From: Leptothoe sp034932105
Lineage (GTDB): Bacteria; Cyanobacteriota; Cyanobacteriia; Phormidesmidales; Phormidesmidaceae
Direction of reading: 5' to 3'
NCBI RefSeq assembly: GCF_034932105.1
Contig: NZ_JAYGIG010000006.1
Location: 1-64,000, forward strand
Length of the DNA stretch: 64,000 bases
In this document: positions 16,600 through 25,267 of the stretch, one piece after another
Layout of the letters: each line of letters opens with the position of its first letter
Position numbering within the stretch: position 1 is the stretch's first letter
Notes under the pieces: model-generated
Database searches by the model: none
Told to the model about the DNA's origin: nothing
What the model saw: the letters and a program-made list of their open reading frames with translations, nothing else
Position numbers and translations under genes: made by a program

Positions 16600-16815
16600 A
16601 TGAAATACATTTCTGTGAATAAAACAATTACTGAGTCTGTTTCGAGTACAAGCAATGCTAGTCGTGAGACTCAACCAGCCTCTGACGATAAAAAAATCTA
16701 TTTAGCTGAGCTGAAAAGCTACCCCTATCAACCCAGTATTCAGGTTGAAGTTTTGCACCTACAGGCTGAGGCCGATGCGTTATTGCTGCAGCTTAAGACC
16801 AGGTGCTGTGAATAG
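16600..16815 (+). CDS. Small conserved hypothetical protein
   Basis: The 71-residue product has a Ser/Thr-rich disordered first half and a second half KIYLAELKSYPYQPSIQVEV followed by a Leu/Ala helix (LQAEADALLLQLKTR). The YPYQPS-V-x-LHL-AEA-ALL-QL layout resembles a short protein family that I recall as hypothetical in several cyanobacteria. No membrane segment. It ends abruptly with CCE, and relatives may be longer, so the C-terminus could be shortened here. It is flanked by long spacers and is probably monocistronic. Confidence 0.6.
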   Translation: MKYISVNKTITESVSSTSNASRETQPASDDKKIYLAELKSYPYQPSIQVEVLHLQAEADALLLQLKTRCCE

Positions 16816-17065
16816 CAGGTATTTGTTGGAATTTTCTGACATTTGATTGAGCTAGCTACGTTTGTGGGGCTTGGCTAGTTACTTTTGTCTTTTAGACAAA
16901 GCGGAATTGAGACAAACTCAAGCAATTCAGGGCAGAGTCTATCTCCTGTCTGTTAAGTAGTATTGCCTTGATGGTCAGGTCCTATTAAGAAAAGCAGCGG
17001 ATTCGGTTCTTGGTCTTGCGAGACGGCATACCTTGGGAAAGGTCTAATCCATTTCTATCTGTTGC

Positions 17066-17602
17066 ATGAGCTACCAGCGCTTTTCTTTGTCGGCTCCAAA
17101 GATGTCATCTGGCAGTCCGCTGCGTCCCCTGAATTACCACGATACCTATACCTGTCCGGTATGTCGGCATGGTGAGCTGTCGGTGCTGATCCTGACCGAT
17201 GCGTTTGCTTGTAGCTTCTGTCGACATATTTTTACGGCCAATCTGGAAGCTCAGTCGCTTCAGATGTTGGACGGGACTCGGCCAATGGTTTGGTTTTGGA
17301 CGGGGCAGCGCTGGAGACAGAATGGCCGTACTGATGCACGTGTAGCAGCGATTGTTTGGCTCTTTGCCCTAGCGATTTCTTGTTTACCCGCTCTGTTGGT
17401 AATTGCTTCTAACTATATGTTTCCCCCTATTGATGGGGCTGGGGTAACTCGGTTTTCGGTCATTTGGACGGTGGCTACGTTGTTGGCCCATGCCGGCATT
17501 GTGTTGTGGCTAATTGCTGAACACTATCAGTGGCCTTGGTATGTGGCCACCAAGATTCGATTCAGTCGTTGGTTTGGTGACAGCTGGGTTGGCGATAGCT
17601 GA
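17066..17602 (+). CDS. Zinc-ribbon membrane protein of unknown function
   Basis: The 178-residue product has an N-terminal zinc-ribbon (TCPVCRHG...ACSFCRHIF, CxxC-x18-CxxC, residues about 30-55), a short linker with WFWTGQRWR, and two membrane helices (about 92-113 and 128-150). An amphipathic C-terminus follows. The order zinc-ribbon then two helices suggests a membrane-anchored nucleic-acid- or protein-binding protein with both ends in the cytoplasm. I know cyanobacterial homologues only as hypothetical. It converges with the mscS-type gene, with a tandem repeat between them. Confidence 0.75.
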   Translation: MSYQRFSLSAPKMSSGSPLRPLNYHDTYTCPVCRHGELSVLILTDAFACSFCRHIFTANLEAQSLQMLDGTRPMVWFWTGQRWRQNGRTDARVAAIVWLFALAISCLPALLVIASNYMFPPIDGAGVTRFSVIWTVATLLAHAGIVLWLIAEHYQWPWYVATKIRFSRWFGDSWVGDS

Positions 17603-17610
17603 ACGTTAGC

Positions 17611-17694
17611 TCCTTTTGTCGGTCCTTTGCTTTAGGGTGACAGCGATCTTTGATCCTTTTGTAGGCCCTTTGCTTTAGGGCGCCAGCGATCTTT
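17611..17694. repeat. Two tandem copies of a 43-bp unit
   Basis: The 41-base segment at 17611-17651 recurs at 17654-17694 with four differences (period 43). Each copy contains CCTTTGCTTTAGGG and CAGCGATCTTT. The pair fills the gap between convergent genes and looks like a recent local duplication. Confidence 0.8.
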
Positions 17695-17716
17695 ACAGGC
17701 TAAATTCGGTTAAATC

Positions 17717-19174
17717 CTAGAGGTCAAACATGCGTTTAATTCGATTTCTGGCCCAGATCACCGGGTTAGCATCGTCCTCGCTGGAGTCCACTAGGTTGAG
17801 GGCACGCATTTCCCGTTGGCGTTTGGCCAGTTCATCTCGATGTTGGGCCATGGTCTTCATCACTTGGTGGGATAGGTCGGGATAGCACCGCAAGAGATCA
17901 GAGAAGCTGGGCTGATTGATCACAAATAGTAGGGCGTCCTCCGATACTCGGGCCATGGCGGTACGTGGCACCCCTAGCAGTAGGGCGACCTCACCAAAAA
18001 ACTGGCCGGGTTCGATGGTGGCGAGGTGGCGGTTTAGTTTTTCTGCCAGAATCTCGATTTTGCCCTCCAGCAATATGTAAAACGAATTGCCTGCGTCGCC
18101 TTCGTGAAACAGGGTGGTCCCGGCAGGACTGCGCTGGCGATGACCAATCTCAATCAGCTGTCGGATCTCGAGATCGGTGAAGTTGGCAAAGTAGCTGACT
18201 TGGCGGAGCATGTCTTTGAGGGTGATGGGCACGGGCAATGGGGGGCGGTGCTGCAGCGCCAGTTGTCGATTAAAGAAAGGAGTTTTGCCTTCGCTGTTGT
18301 CCTGGGGGGGGAGGTTGCGAATCCATACGTCCCGCTGAGGAAAAGCAATTTCGATGTTGTGCTGCCGGAGGTTGTACTCGATGGTGAAGTGGAGTGCACT
18401 TTGCACATTAAAGCGCTGGTTGACGTTCACCCACACCCAGAGTTCAAACTGGAGGGCATCTTCGCCAAAGGCCATAAACATGGCTTTAGGCATGGGCTGG
18501 CTGCAGATGGCGGGTTCCATATGGGCGGATTTTAGCAGCAGCTCGGTGACGAGGATTGGATCGCTGTCGTAGGACACGCCAACGGGAATTTTGAGGCGGG
18601 CAATGGCGGTGTTGTGGCTCCAATTTAAGACCCGGTTTTTGATCAGTTGATTATTGGGAATGACCACATCGCCGTCGTCCAGGGTACGGATAATGGTGGA
18701 TCTGAGGTTGACTTCGACAATGCGTCCCACTAGTCCCTCAAATCGATAGTCGTCCAGTTCCACTAGGTCGTCGACCTTGAGGTTGCGTTCAAACAGCATG
18801 ATTAGACCGCTGATAAAGTCGTCGGCAATGTGCTGCAGGCCAAAGCCAATGCCTACACCCAAGCCGCCGAGCACAATGCCTAAGGAGCGCAGGTTAATGC
18901 CGGAATTTTGGACGGCGATGAGGATGGCGATTGCCCCTAGGGCATAGCTCACCAGGGTAGCAATGGCTTCTCGGTTATTGGCATCAATGCCCGCCAGCAG
19001 TTGCCGTTTGAGAAATCGTTTCACCAGACCAATGGCGAACAGGATAAACGTTAGCCACAGGGTCAAACTCAGTAGGAGCTTGAGGGTTATTTCCGTATCG
19101 TCACCGAGCCTGAAGAGCCTGGCGCTAAGTAGGTTGCTGAGCTGCTCAAAGATGAATGAAAAAATGTCCGTCAT
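17717..19174 (-). CDS. MscS-family mechanosensitive channel with C-terminal cyclic-nucleotide-binding domain
   Basis: The 485-residue product has three to four N-terminal membrane helices (first 115 residues). The pore helix contains LGGLGVGIGFGLQ, the MscS Gly/Ala pattern, followed by the beta domain (DDLVELDDYRFEGLVGRIVEVNLR...VVIPNNQL) and a mixed domain to about 285. A cNMP-binding fold fills about 325-445, with the phosphate-binding cassette FFGEVALLLGVPRTAMARV, which keeps the Glu and Arg needed for ligand. MscS channels release solutes on hypo-osmotic shock; the fused domain suggests gating by cAMP or cGMP. The gene ends next to radA (7 bases), same strand, so the two may be cotranscribed. 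Confidence 0.92.
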   Translation of the reverse strand: MTDIFSFIFEQLSNLLSARLFRLGDDTEITLKLLLSLTLWLTFILFAIGLVKRFLKRQLLAGIDANNREAIATLVSYALGAIAILIAVQNSGINLRSLGIVLGGLGVGIGFGLQHIADDFISGLIMLFERNLKVDDLVELDDYRFEGLVGRIVEVNLRSTIIRTLDDGDVVIPNNQLIKNRVLNWSHNTAIARLKIPVGVSYDSDPILVTELLLKSAHMEPAICSQPMPKAMFMAFGEDALQFELWVWVNVNQRFNVQSALHFTIEYNLRQHNIEIAFPQRDVWIRNLPPQDNSEGKTPFFNRQLALQHRPPLPVPITLKDMLRQVSYFANFTDLEIRQLIEIGHRQRSPAGTTLFHEGDAGNSFYILLEGKIEILAEKLNRHLATIEPGQFFGEVALLLGVPRTAMARVSEDALLFVINQPSFSDLLRCYPDLSHQVMKTMAQHRDELAKRQREMRALNLVDSSEDDANPVIWARNRIKRMFDL

Positions 19175-19181
19175 GGGGGCA

Positions 19182-20669
19182 TCAGTCAGGGTCTATGGGG
19201 GCGGTTTCAACCTCAAATGCTAGGGCCGTTGCGCACTGGTTAGTCAGCGCTTGCGCGATCGCATCCACAACTCTACCCACCTCTGTAATTTCCAGAGGCA
19301 GCCCGGCTATTTTCTGACCCTTGGGGACCAGGGCCCGCTTAAAGCCGAGTTTGGCCGCTTCCTTGAGCCGGAGTTCGATTTGGGAGACCGGGCGGACCTG
19401 CCCCCCGAGCCCTACTTCCCCAATTAGCACCAGGCCCGGATCGACGATGCGATCGCGAAAGCTGGCGGCCACCGCAATGGCAATACCCAAATCCGCTGCC
19501 GGTTCCCCCACGCTCAGTCCCCCTGACGACGCCACATAGGCATCCAACTTAGACAGGGGTATCCCCACCCGTTTCTCTAACACAGCCAAAATCTGCAGCA
19601 GGCGATTGTAGCCAATGCCGGTGGCGGTGCGCCGGGGAGAGCTGTAGCTGGTAGGACTGACCAAGGACTGCAGCTCCACCACCAATGGTCGGGACCCTTC
19701 ACAAGCCACAATGGTGGAAATCCCGGGTACCTGCTCATCCCCATTGCCCATAAACAGGGCAGAAGGGTTAGTCACCTCCGCCAACCCCTCCGCCACCATT
19801 TCAAACACCCCCAGCTCGTGGGTGGCCCCAAACCGATTTTTGACCGAGCGCAGCAACCGATGGCTGGCAAACCGGTCCCCTTCAAAATAAAGCACCGTAT
19901 CCACCAAATGCTCCAACACCTTCGGTCCGGCAATGGCTCCTTCCTTGGTGACATGGCCCACAATAAACAGGGTGATGTTCTCCCGCTTAGCCAGCTGCAT
20001 CAGGGCCGAGGTACATTCCCTCACCTGGGATACCGAGCCCGGTGCCGAGGTGAGTTGGCCGTAAAACAACGCCTGAATACTGTCGATTACCGCCACCTGA
20101 GGCCGCAACGATTCTAATTCTGCCAGGATGGTCTCCAGATCGGTCTCAGCCAAAAGAAATAAAGACTCTGGCGACGGTCCCAGGACATCTTCCCCCGGCT
20201 CCCTTTCCCCGTTTCCCTCTGTCTCCTGATTTATCCCCAGGCGTTGCGATCGCAGCTTGACCTGCTGCCCCGACTCCTCCGCGCAGACATACAACACCGA
20301 GGCCTTGGCCGCCAACCGATTAGCCGTTTGCAGCAGCAGAGTCGACTTACCAATGCCAGGGTCCCCCCCCACGAGCACCAAAGAACCCGGGACAATGCCG
20401 CCCCCCAGCACCCGGTCTAGCTCACTGTAGCCAGAGCTAATGCGACTTTGGGGATGATCCACAATTTGGCTAAAGGTTTTGGCCAGCCGGGGTTTACTGT
20501 CGGCGCGTTTGCTGGTGCTGCGACGACCTGGACGGACTGCGATGGCCTCAGGCTCCATAACCTGCTCCACCAAGGAGTTCCAACTGCCGCAAACGGCACA
20601 TTTGCCAAAATACTGCCGCGATTCTGCTCCGCATTCATTACATACATATACCGAGCGTGCCTTAGCCAT
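19182..20669 (-). CDS. radA: DNA repair protein RadA
   Basis: The 495-residue product has an N-terminal C4 zinc finger (CNECGAES...CAVCGSWNS), a RecA-like ATPase with Walker A GGDPGIGKSTLLLQ, the RadA-specific KNRFG motif (residues about 280), and a C-terminal Lon-like domain (GGLSVGEPAADLGIAIAVAA...LVLIGEVGLGGQVR). RadA is a branch-migration helicase in recombination. A variable acidic, Glu/Gly-rich stretch (about 150-165) interrupts the ATPase core and looks like a lineage insertion. It lies just upstream of the mscS-type gene on the same strand and diverges from rpaB. Confidence 0.97.
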   Translation of the reverse strand: MAKARSVYVCNECGAESRQYFGKCAVCGSWNSLVEQVMEPEAIAVRPGRRSTSKRADSKPRLAKTFSQIVDHPQSRISSGYSELDRVLGGGIVPGSLVLVGGDPGIGKSTLLLQTANRLAAKASVLYVCAEESGQQVKLRSQRLGINQETEGNGEREPGEDVLGPSPESLFLLAETDLETILAELESLRPQVAVIDSIQALFYGQLTSAPGSVSQVRECTSALMQLAKRENITLFIVGHVTKEGAIAGPKVLEHLVDTVLYFEGDRFASHRLLRSVKNRFGATHELGVFEMVAEGLAEVTNPSALFMGNGDEQVPGISTIVACEGSRPLVVELQSLVSPTSYSSPRRTATGIGYNRLLQILAVLEKRVGIPLSKLDAYVASSGGLSVGEPAADLGIAIAVAASFRDRIVDPGLVLIGEVGLGGQVRPVSQIELRLKEAAKLGFKRALVPKGQKIAGLPLEITEVGRVVDAIAQALTNQCATALAFEVETAPIDPD

Positions 20670-20811
20670 GGCTAGCCATAAAACATATGAACTACATACC
20701 CACGGTTAAGGTTAGCAGAGACTAAAACTCTACGGGCATGCCCGCCACCCATCCTGCGATCTTTAAGCAAATCCGTGCAAACATCGGCAACGTGAATCAG
20801 CAGGTGCCGTA

Positions 20812-20866
20812 GCCAAAAAAATGCCAAAAAAATGCCAAAAAAATGCCAAAAAAATGCCAAAAAAAT
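20812..20866. repeat. Five helically phased A7 tracts (predicted bent DNA)
   Basis: The 11-bp unit GCCAAAAAAAT repeats five times. A7 runs lie at 20815-20821, 20826-20832, 20837-20843, 20848-20854 and 20859-20865, exactly 11 bp apart. A-tracts repeated close to the helical period add up to strong intrinsic curvature, a known activator element when placed upstream of promoters. This one lies about 270 bp before the rpaB start. Confidence 0.9.
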
Positions 20867-20944
20867 GTTTTATGGACAACAACCTTAAGAAACGTTGAAA
20901 ACCCTAGCAATACAAGGCCATAGGCTGTAAAAATCAATACAATG

Positions 20945-20970
20945 TTAGGTATCTTAAAAATAGTACCTAA
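20945..20970. promoter_or_regulatory. Dyad TTAGGTA-N12-TACCTAA upstream of rpaB
   Basis: TTAGGTA (20945-20951) is mirrored exactly by TACCTAA (20964-20970) around an A-rich centre. The symmetry and spacing look like a dimer operator, or a short hairpin in the leader. The binding protein is unknown. Confidence 0.35.
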
Positions 20971-21136
20971 TCAAGATTTAATCAGGAGTCCTTCCATCCC
21001 TGTGCTCCATTGCTTTATTAGGGATGTTTGCACAGGGGTGAAGCTGTCGGTTTTTCAAGGGATATAGAGCTTATAGTTCATCCCTTCAACGGTCGAAGTC
21101 TTCTGCCGTTACCGTTATGTAGGAGTTCAAGAAACT

Positions 21137-21865
21137 TTGGAAAGCGTAAAAGAGAAAATCTTGGTCGTCGATGACGAAGCCAGTATTCGTCGCATTTTAG
21201 AAACCCGTCTTTCGATGATTGGCTACGACGTCGTTACTGCGGCTGATGGTGAAGAGGCATTAAATACCTTTCGACACGAAGTTCCTGATCTGGTGGTGCT
21301 GGATGTAATGATGCCTAAGCTAGATGGCTATGGTGTTTGCCAAGAATTACGCAAAGAGTCTGATATTCCTATCATTATGCTGACGGCTCTAGGGGACGTG
21401 GCCGACCGCATTACCGGATTAGAACTAGGCGCTGATGACTATGTGGTTAAGCCCTTCTCCCCCAAGGAGCTAGAGGCCAGAATCCGCTCGGTGTTGCGGC
21501 GGGTGGAAAAGACGGGTACCTCGGGTATTCCTAGCTCCGGCGTGATCAGCATCAATAACATCCGGATTGATACCAACAAGCGCCAAGTCTATAAGGGCGA
21601 TGAGCGGATCCGGCTAACGGGTATGGAATTTAGCTTGCTAGAGCTTTTGGTCAGTCGCTCCGGTGAGCCCTTTTCTCGCTCTGAAATTTTGCAGGAAGTT
21701 TGGGGTTATACCCCCGAACGCCATGTGGATACCCGAGTGGTGGATGTTCACATCTCTAGATTGCGTGCCAAGCTAGAGGATGACCCGAGTAACCCTGAGT
21801 TAATTTTAACGGCGCGGGGTACTGGCTATCTGTTCCAGCGCATTGTTGAGCCTGGCGAAGAGTAG
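21137..21865 (+). CDS. rpaB: Response regulator RpaB (Ycf27), OmpR family
   Basis: The 242-residue product has a receiver domain with the phosphoacceptor Asp56 in LVVLDVMMPK, the acidic pair VVDDE, and KPFSPKE, followed by an OmpR/PhoB winged-helix domain (RLTGMEFSLLELLVSRSGEP...RVVDVHISRLRAKLE). The run DRITGLELGADDYVVKPFSP is nearly invariant in RpaB. Phosphorylated by NblS/Hik33, RpaB represses or activates high-light genes through HLR1 sites and affects phycobilisome-photosystem coupling. No ATG fits; TTG 21137 follows AGGAG (21121-21125) at a workable distance and yields the usual N-terminus ESVKEKILVVDDE. Divergent from radA. Confidence 0.96.
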   Translation: MESVKEKILVVDDEASIRRILETRLSMIGYDVVTAADGEEALNTFRHEVPDLVVLDVMMPKLDGYGVCQELRKESDIPIIMLTALGDVADRITGLELGADDYVVKPFSPKELEARIRSVLRRVEKTGTSGIPSSGVISINNIRIDTNKRQVYKGDERIRLTGMEFSLLELLVSRSGEPFSRSEILQEVWGYTPERHVDTRVVDVHISRLRAKLEDDPSNPELILTARGTGYLFQRIVEPGEE

Positions 21866-22073
21866 TTCTCCTCACCTCCCATGGGCAGACCATTGGGTCG
21901 CTGCTAACCCTGTCAGATAACGATGTTTGTATCTGGGCATACATCCATGGGCGGTGCTGGTAGCAGAAGCTTTAGAAGCTTTTGTCTGAGCTTTTGTCAG
22001 AAAATTGAAGTTGTGAATTTTCACTCGGTTTCAGTCTGATAGAATTTCTTAAAGTTTCTATAGATCTAATTCG

Positions 22074-23108
22074 ATGGGCCTAACTCAAGCGCGGATCGCA
22101 GTAGACGCAATGGGGGGTGATTATGCACCTGCTGAAATCGTTGCTGGAGCCATTAGGGCAAGAGAAGAGCTAGGTGTTGAAATCTTGCTCGTGGGTGATC
22201 CTGACAAGATTAGGGCCTGTGTCGCCGATCCTGACAGTTTGAGTCGGGTCGAGATTGTGCCTGCGGAAGGCACCATTGAAATGCATGAGGAACCCCTCAG
22301 TGCTTTGCGTAAGAAACGTAAGGCATCCATTAATGTGGCCATGGATATGGTGAAGCAGGGGCGGGCTGATGCGGTGGTGTCGGCGGGGCATTCTGGGGCG
22401 GCCATGGCCTCTGCCCTGCTACGGCTGGGGCGGATTAAGGGGATTGATCGACCTGCTATTGGTGCGGTATTTCCCACCCTGGTGGCGGGTAAGCCCGTTT
22501 TAATCTTGGATGTGGGGGCCAACGTTGACTGTCGGCCCAAGTTTTTAGAGCAGTTTGCCCTGATGGGCAGCGTTTATTCTGAGTATGCTTTTGGTGCTGA
22601 CAACCCTCGAGTGGGGCTGTTGAACATTGGTGAAGAGGCGAGTAAGGGCAACGATGTAGCCGTGCAGGTGCACCAGACTCTGAGTGAGTCGGCGGTGATT
22701 AACTTTGTAGGCAATGCCGAGGGGCGAGACGTGCTTTCGGGCAATTTTGATGTGATTGTCTGCGATGGTTTTGTGGGCAATGTGCTGTTGAAATTTGCTG
22801 AGGCGGTCGGTGAGGCGGCCATGAACATTCTCCGTGAGGAGCTGCCACGCGGTATTTTAGGAAAGCTGGGGGTGCTGATCCTAAAGGGTAATCTCAAGCG
22901 CATTAAACAACGTCTCGATCATGCTGAGCATGGTGGTGCTTTGCTGTTAGGTGTGAATGGCGTGGCTGTGATTAGCCATGGTAGCTCTAACGCACCATCT
23001 ATCTTCAATGCTATCCGCCAGTCTAAGGAGGCGGTGGATAATGGGGTGATTGGGCATATCCAGGATCAGTACCAAAAGGTTGCTGCATCGGTGACCAACG
23101 GAGAATAG
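22074..23108 (+). CDS. plsX: Phosphate acyltransferase PlsX
   Basis: The 344-residue product starts with ARIAVDAMGGDYAPAEIV and contains SAGHSGAAMASALLRLGRI and ANVDCRPKFLEQFALMGS, all signature blocks of PlsX. The enzyme converts acyl-ACP plus phosphate to acyl-phosphate, the donor for glycerol-3-phosphate acylation by PlsY at the membrane. It opens a tight lipid run: fabH starts 6 bases after its stop. The ATG at 22074 sits 208 bases after rpaB. Gene order plsX-fabH-fabD is the common bacterial arrangement and links phospholipid and fatty acid supply. Confidence 0.97.
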   Translation: MGLTQARIAVDAMGGDYAPAEIVAGAIRAREELGVEILLVGDPDKIRACVADPDSLSRVEIVPAEGTIEMHEEPLSALRKKRKASINVAMDMVKQGRADAVVSAGHSGAAMASALLRLGRIKGIDRPAIGAVFPTLVAGKPVLILDVGANVDCRPKFLEQFALMGSVYSEYAFGADNPRVGLLNIGEEASKGNDVAVQVHQTLSESAVINFVGNAEGRDVLSGNFDVIVCDGFVGNVLLKFAEAVGEAAMNILREELPRGILGKLGVLILKGNLKRIKQRLDHAEHGGALLLGVNGVAVISHGSSNAPSIFNAIRQSKEAVDNGVIGHIQDQYQKVAASVTNGE

Positions 23109-23114
23109 TTAGTA

Positions 23115-24113
23115 ATGATAAATGGTGAGGCCGGTGTGGCCTTTATTGGCAGCGGTAGTGCTCAGGTTGAGACAGCGCTGAGTAATGACATGCTCAGTCG
23201 AGTGGTGGATACTTCCGATGAGTGGATTTCTTCCCGTACGGGCATTGGCCAGCGCCATGTGGCTAATGGTGATGAATCGCTGGCGGTGCTGGCGGCCCAG
23301 GCTGCTAAAGGGGCGATCTCAACGGCAAACCTCACCCCCGACGACATCGATCTGATTATCCTGGCCACTTCCACCCCCGATGATTTATTTGGTACGGCCT
23401 GTCAGGTGCAGGCGGCTATCGGTGCTACCCGGGCTGTTGCTTTTGACTTAACTGCAGCTTGTTCCGGGTTTGTGTTTGGGGTGGTGACGGCAGCCCAGTT
23501 CATTCGTACCGGTACCTACCAAAACGTTTTGGTGATCGGTGCTGATTTGCTCAGTCGCTGGGTAGACTGGGAAGACCGCACCACCTGTGTGCTATTTGGC
23601 GATGGGGCGGGGGCGGTGGTGATGCAGGCCTGCGATCGCGACCGGCTGCTGGGGTTTGAAATGCATAGTGACGGCACCCTGAACGGCTGTTTGAACTTGG
23701 CCTACACCGCCCAGTCTGTGCCCTTAGTCGATGGCGTCACCGCCCAGAAAGGCACCTTCACAGCCATCACCATGAACGGTCGTGAGGTCTATCGCTTTGC
23801 CGTGAGTCGGGTGCCTGAAGTATTAGAAAAAACCCTCTTCCATGCCGGGCTGGTCGCCAGTGACATGGACTGGTTGATTTTGCACCAGGCCAATCAGCGA
23901 ATTTTAGATGCTGTTGCCAAGCGGCTCAATCTACCGGCTGAGCGTGTGGTCAGCAACATGGCCAAGCACGGCAACACCTCAGCTGCGTCCATTCCCATTG
24001 CGTTAGACGAATGGGTCCGCATGGGTAAAATCCAACCCGGCCATAAAATTGCCATGTCTGGCTTTGGCGCAGGTCTGACCTGGGGTGCGGTTTTGCTGGA
24101 GTGGGGCCGATAA
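23115..24113 (+). CDS. fabH: Beta-ketoacyl-ACP synthase III (FabH)
   Basis: The 332-residue thiolase-fold enzyme has the triad Cys116 (DLTAACSGFVFG), His257 (LILHQANQRI) and Asn287 (KHGNTSAASIP). It condenses acetyl-CoA with malonyl-ACP, the first elongation step of fatty acid synthesis. The C-terminus SGFGAGLTWGAVLL is the usual FabH end. The ATG 23115 lies 6 bases after plsX. The distance to fabD is 95 bases. Confidence 0.97.
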   Translation: MINGEAGVAFIGSGSAQVETALSNDMLSRVVDTSDEWISSRTGIGQRHVANGDESLAVLAAQAAKGAISTANLTPDDIDLIILATSTPDDLFGTACQVQAAIGATRAVAFDLTAACSGFVFGVVTAAQFIRTGTYQNVLVIGADLLSRWVDWEDRTTCVLFGDGAGAVVMQACDRDRLLGFEMHSDGTLNGCLNLAYTAQSVPLVDGVTAQKGTFTAITMNGREVYRFAVSRVPEVLEKTLFHAGLVASDMDWLILHQANQRILDAVAKRLNLPAERVVSNMAKHGNTSAASIPIALDEWVRMGKIQPGHKIAMSGFGAGLTWGAVLLEWGR

Positions 24114-24208
24114 TTTCCCTGCCACCCATCGTTCTCCTGATTTTTCAAGACTTCCCTAATTGCCCATTTACTGAGACAGTGGGATACAGAAAATACACGT
24201 AGACAACA

Positions 24209-25120
24209 ATGGCAAAGACCGTATGGGTGTTTCCTGGGCAAGGGTCCCAGGCCGTGGGCATGGGCAGTGATTTAGCTGATCTAGCTAAAGATAAATTTGC
24301 CGAAGCTGAAGATATTTTGGGCTGGTCCGTATTGGGCCAGTGTCAGAGTGACGAATCTCAGCTCGCCAACACCCTATATACCCAGCCCTGTCTCTACGTG
24401 ATTGAGTGTATATTGGTCGACCTACTCAAGGCCCAGGGCACCCACCCAGACCTGGTGGCCGGTCATAGTCTGGGGGAATATTCTGCCCTCTATGCGGCTG
24501 ATGTGTTTGATTTTGCGGCGGGTTTATGCCTGGTGAAACGGCGGGCCGAACTCATGGCCCAGGCCGCCGATGGTGCCATGGCTGCCCTGATGGGCTTTGA
24601 CCGGGATGAACTCGATCAAGCGCTGGCCACCACCGAAGGTGTGGTGCTGGCGAATGATAATAGTTCTGCTCAGGTTGTGATTTCCGGGACTCCGGCTGCT
24701 GTCGAGGCAGTTATGACGGGCATCAAGACAAAACGAGCCGTCAAGCTAAATGTGGGTGGGGCCTTTCATTCCCCATTGATGGCTCCGGCGGCCCATGAAT
24801 TTGATCAGATTTTAGCCGATGTCCCCTTTAAGACGGCAACGGTTCCCGTGCTTGCAAATGTTGATCCGACCCCGACCACGGATGGAGACACTTTGAAAAA
24901 GCGCCTGATGCAACAGATGACCGGCTCCGTCCGTTGGCGTGAAATTTCCTTGATCCTGCCGGAGCAAGGGGTGGATACGGTGATTGAAGTGGGTCCAGGA
25001 CGGGTGTTAGCTGGATTGATCAAACGCACCTGTCGCAGTTTGACCCTGCAGAATGTGGAAACATTGGAACAGGTTGAGGCGATGCAGCCCAGTGGCAAGG
25101 TCCCGGTCGAATGTGTGTAG
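24209..25120 (+). CDS. fabD: Malonyl-CoA:ACP transacylase FabD
   Basis: The 303-residue product has VFPGQGSQAVGMG at the N-terminus and the nucleophile elbow AGHSLGEYSAL (Ser87), with the partner His in GGAFHSPLM further on. It transfers malonyl groups to ACP for fatty acid elongation. It has the typical length of about 300, and the start MAKTVWVFPGQ is standard. It lies between fabH and plsC, all on the plus strand. The last residues (PSGKVPVECV) are a lineage-specific tail. Confidence 0.96.
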   Translation: MAKTVWVFPGQGSQAVGMGSDLADLAKDKFAEAEDILGWSVLGQCQSDESQLANTLYTQPCLYVIECILVDLLKAQGTHPDLVAGHSLGEYSALYAADVFDFAAGLCLVKRRAELMAQAADGAMAALMGFDRDELDQALATTEGVVLANDNSSAQVVISGTPAAVEAVMTGIKTKRAVKLNVGGAFHSPLMAPAAHEFDQILADVPFKTATVPVLANVDPTPTTDGDTLKKRLMQQMTGSVRWREISLILPEQGVDTVIEVGPGRVLAGLIKRTCRSLTLQNVETLEQVEAMQPSGKVPVECV

Positions 25121-25267
25121 GTTAGCCTGGGTGGAGGCGGTTTATACAGGTATGGGAAATGGGTCCGGGGGCATGGGCATTGGGGTAACTGTTGTTAGGT
25201 CAATGTTGGGTTTGGTGGCCGGAGGGCAGACGGCCCATCTAGTAGCTAGAGATATGGTTAGACGACC

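Larger units (their letters stand above)
20670..21136. promoter_or_regulatory. Divergent control region of radA and rpaB
   Basis: 467 bases containing the phased A-tracts (20812-20866), a dyad (20945-20970) and the rpaB leader with an AGGAG Shine-Dalgarno at 21121-21125. No small gene stands out. Confidence 0.6.

Noticed and set aside
20812..20866. Phased A-tract array considered as a CRISPR or coding repeat
   Set aside because: The 11-bp unit has no spacers, and the minus-strand frame through it is only Phe-rich translated repeat.
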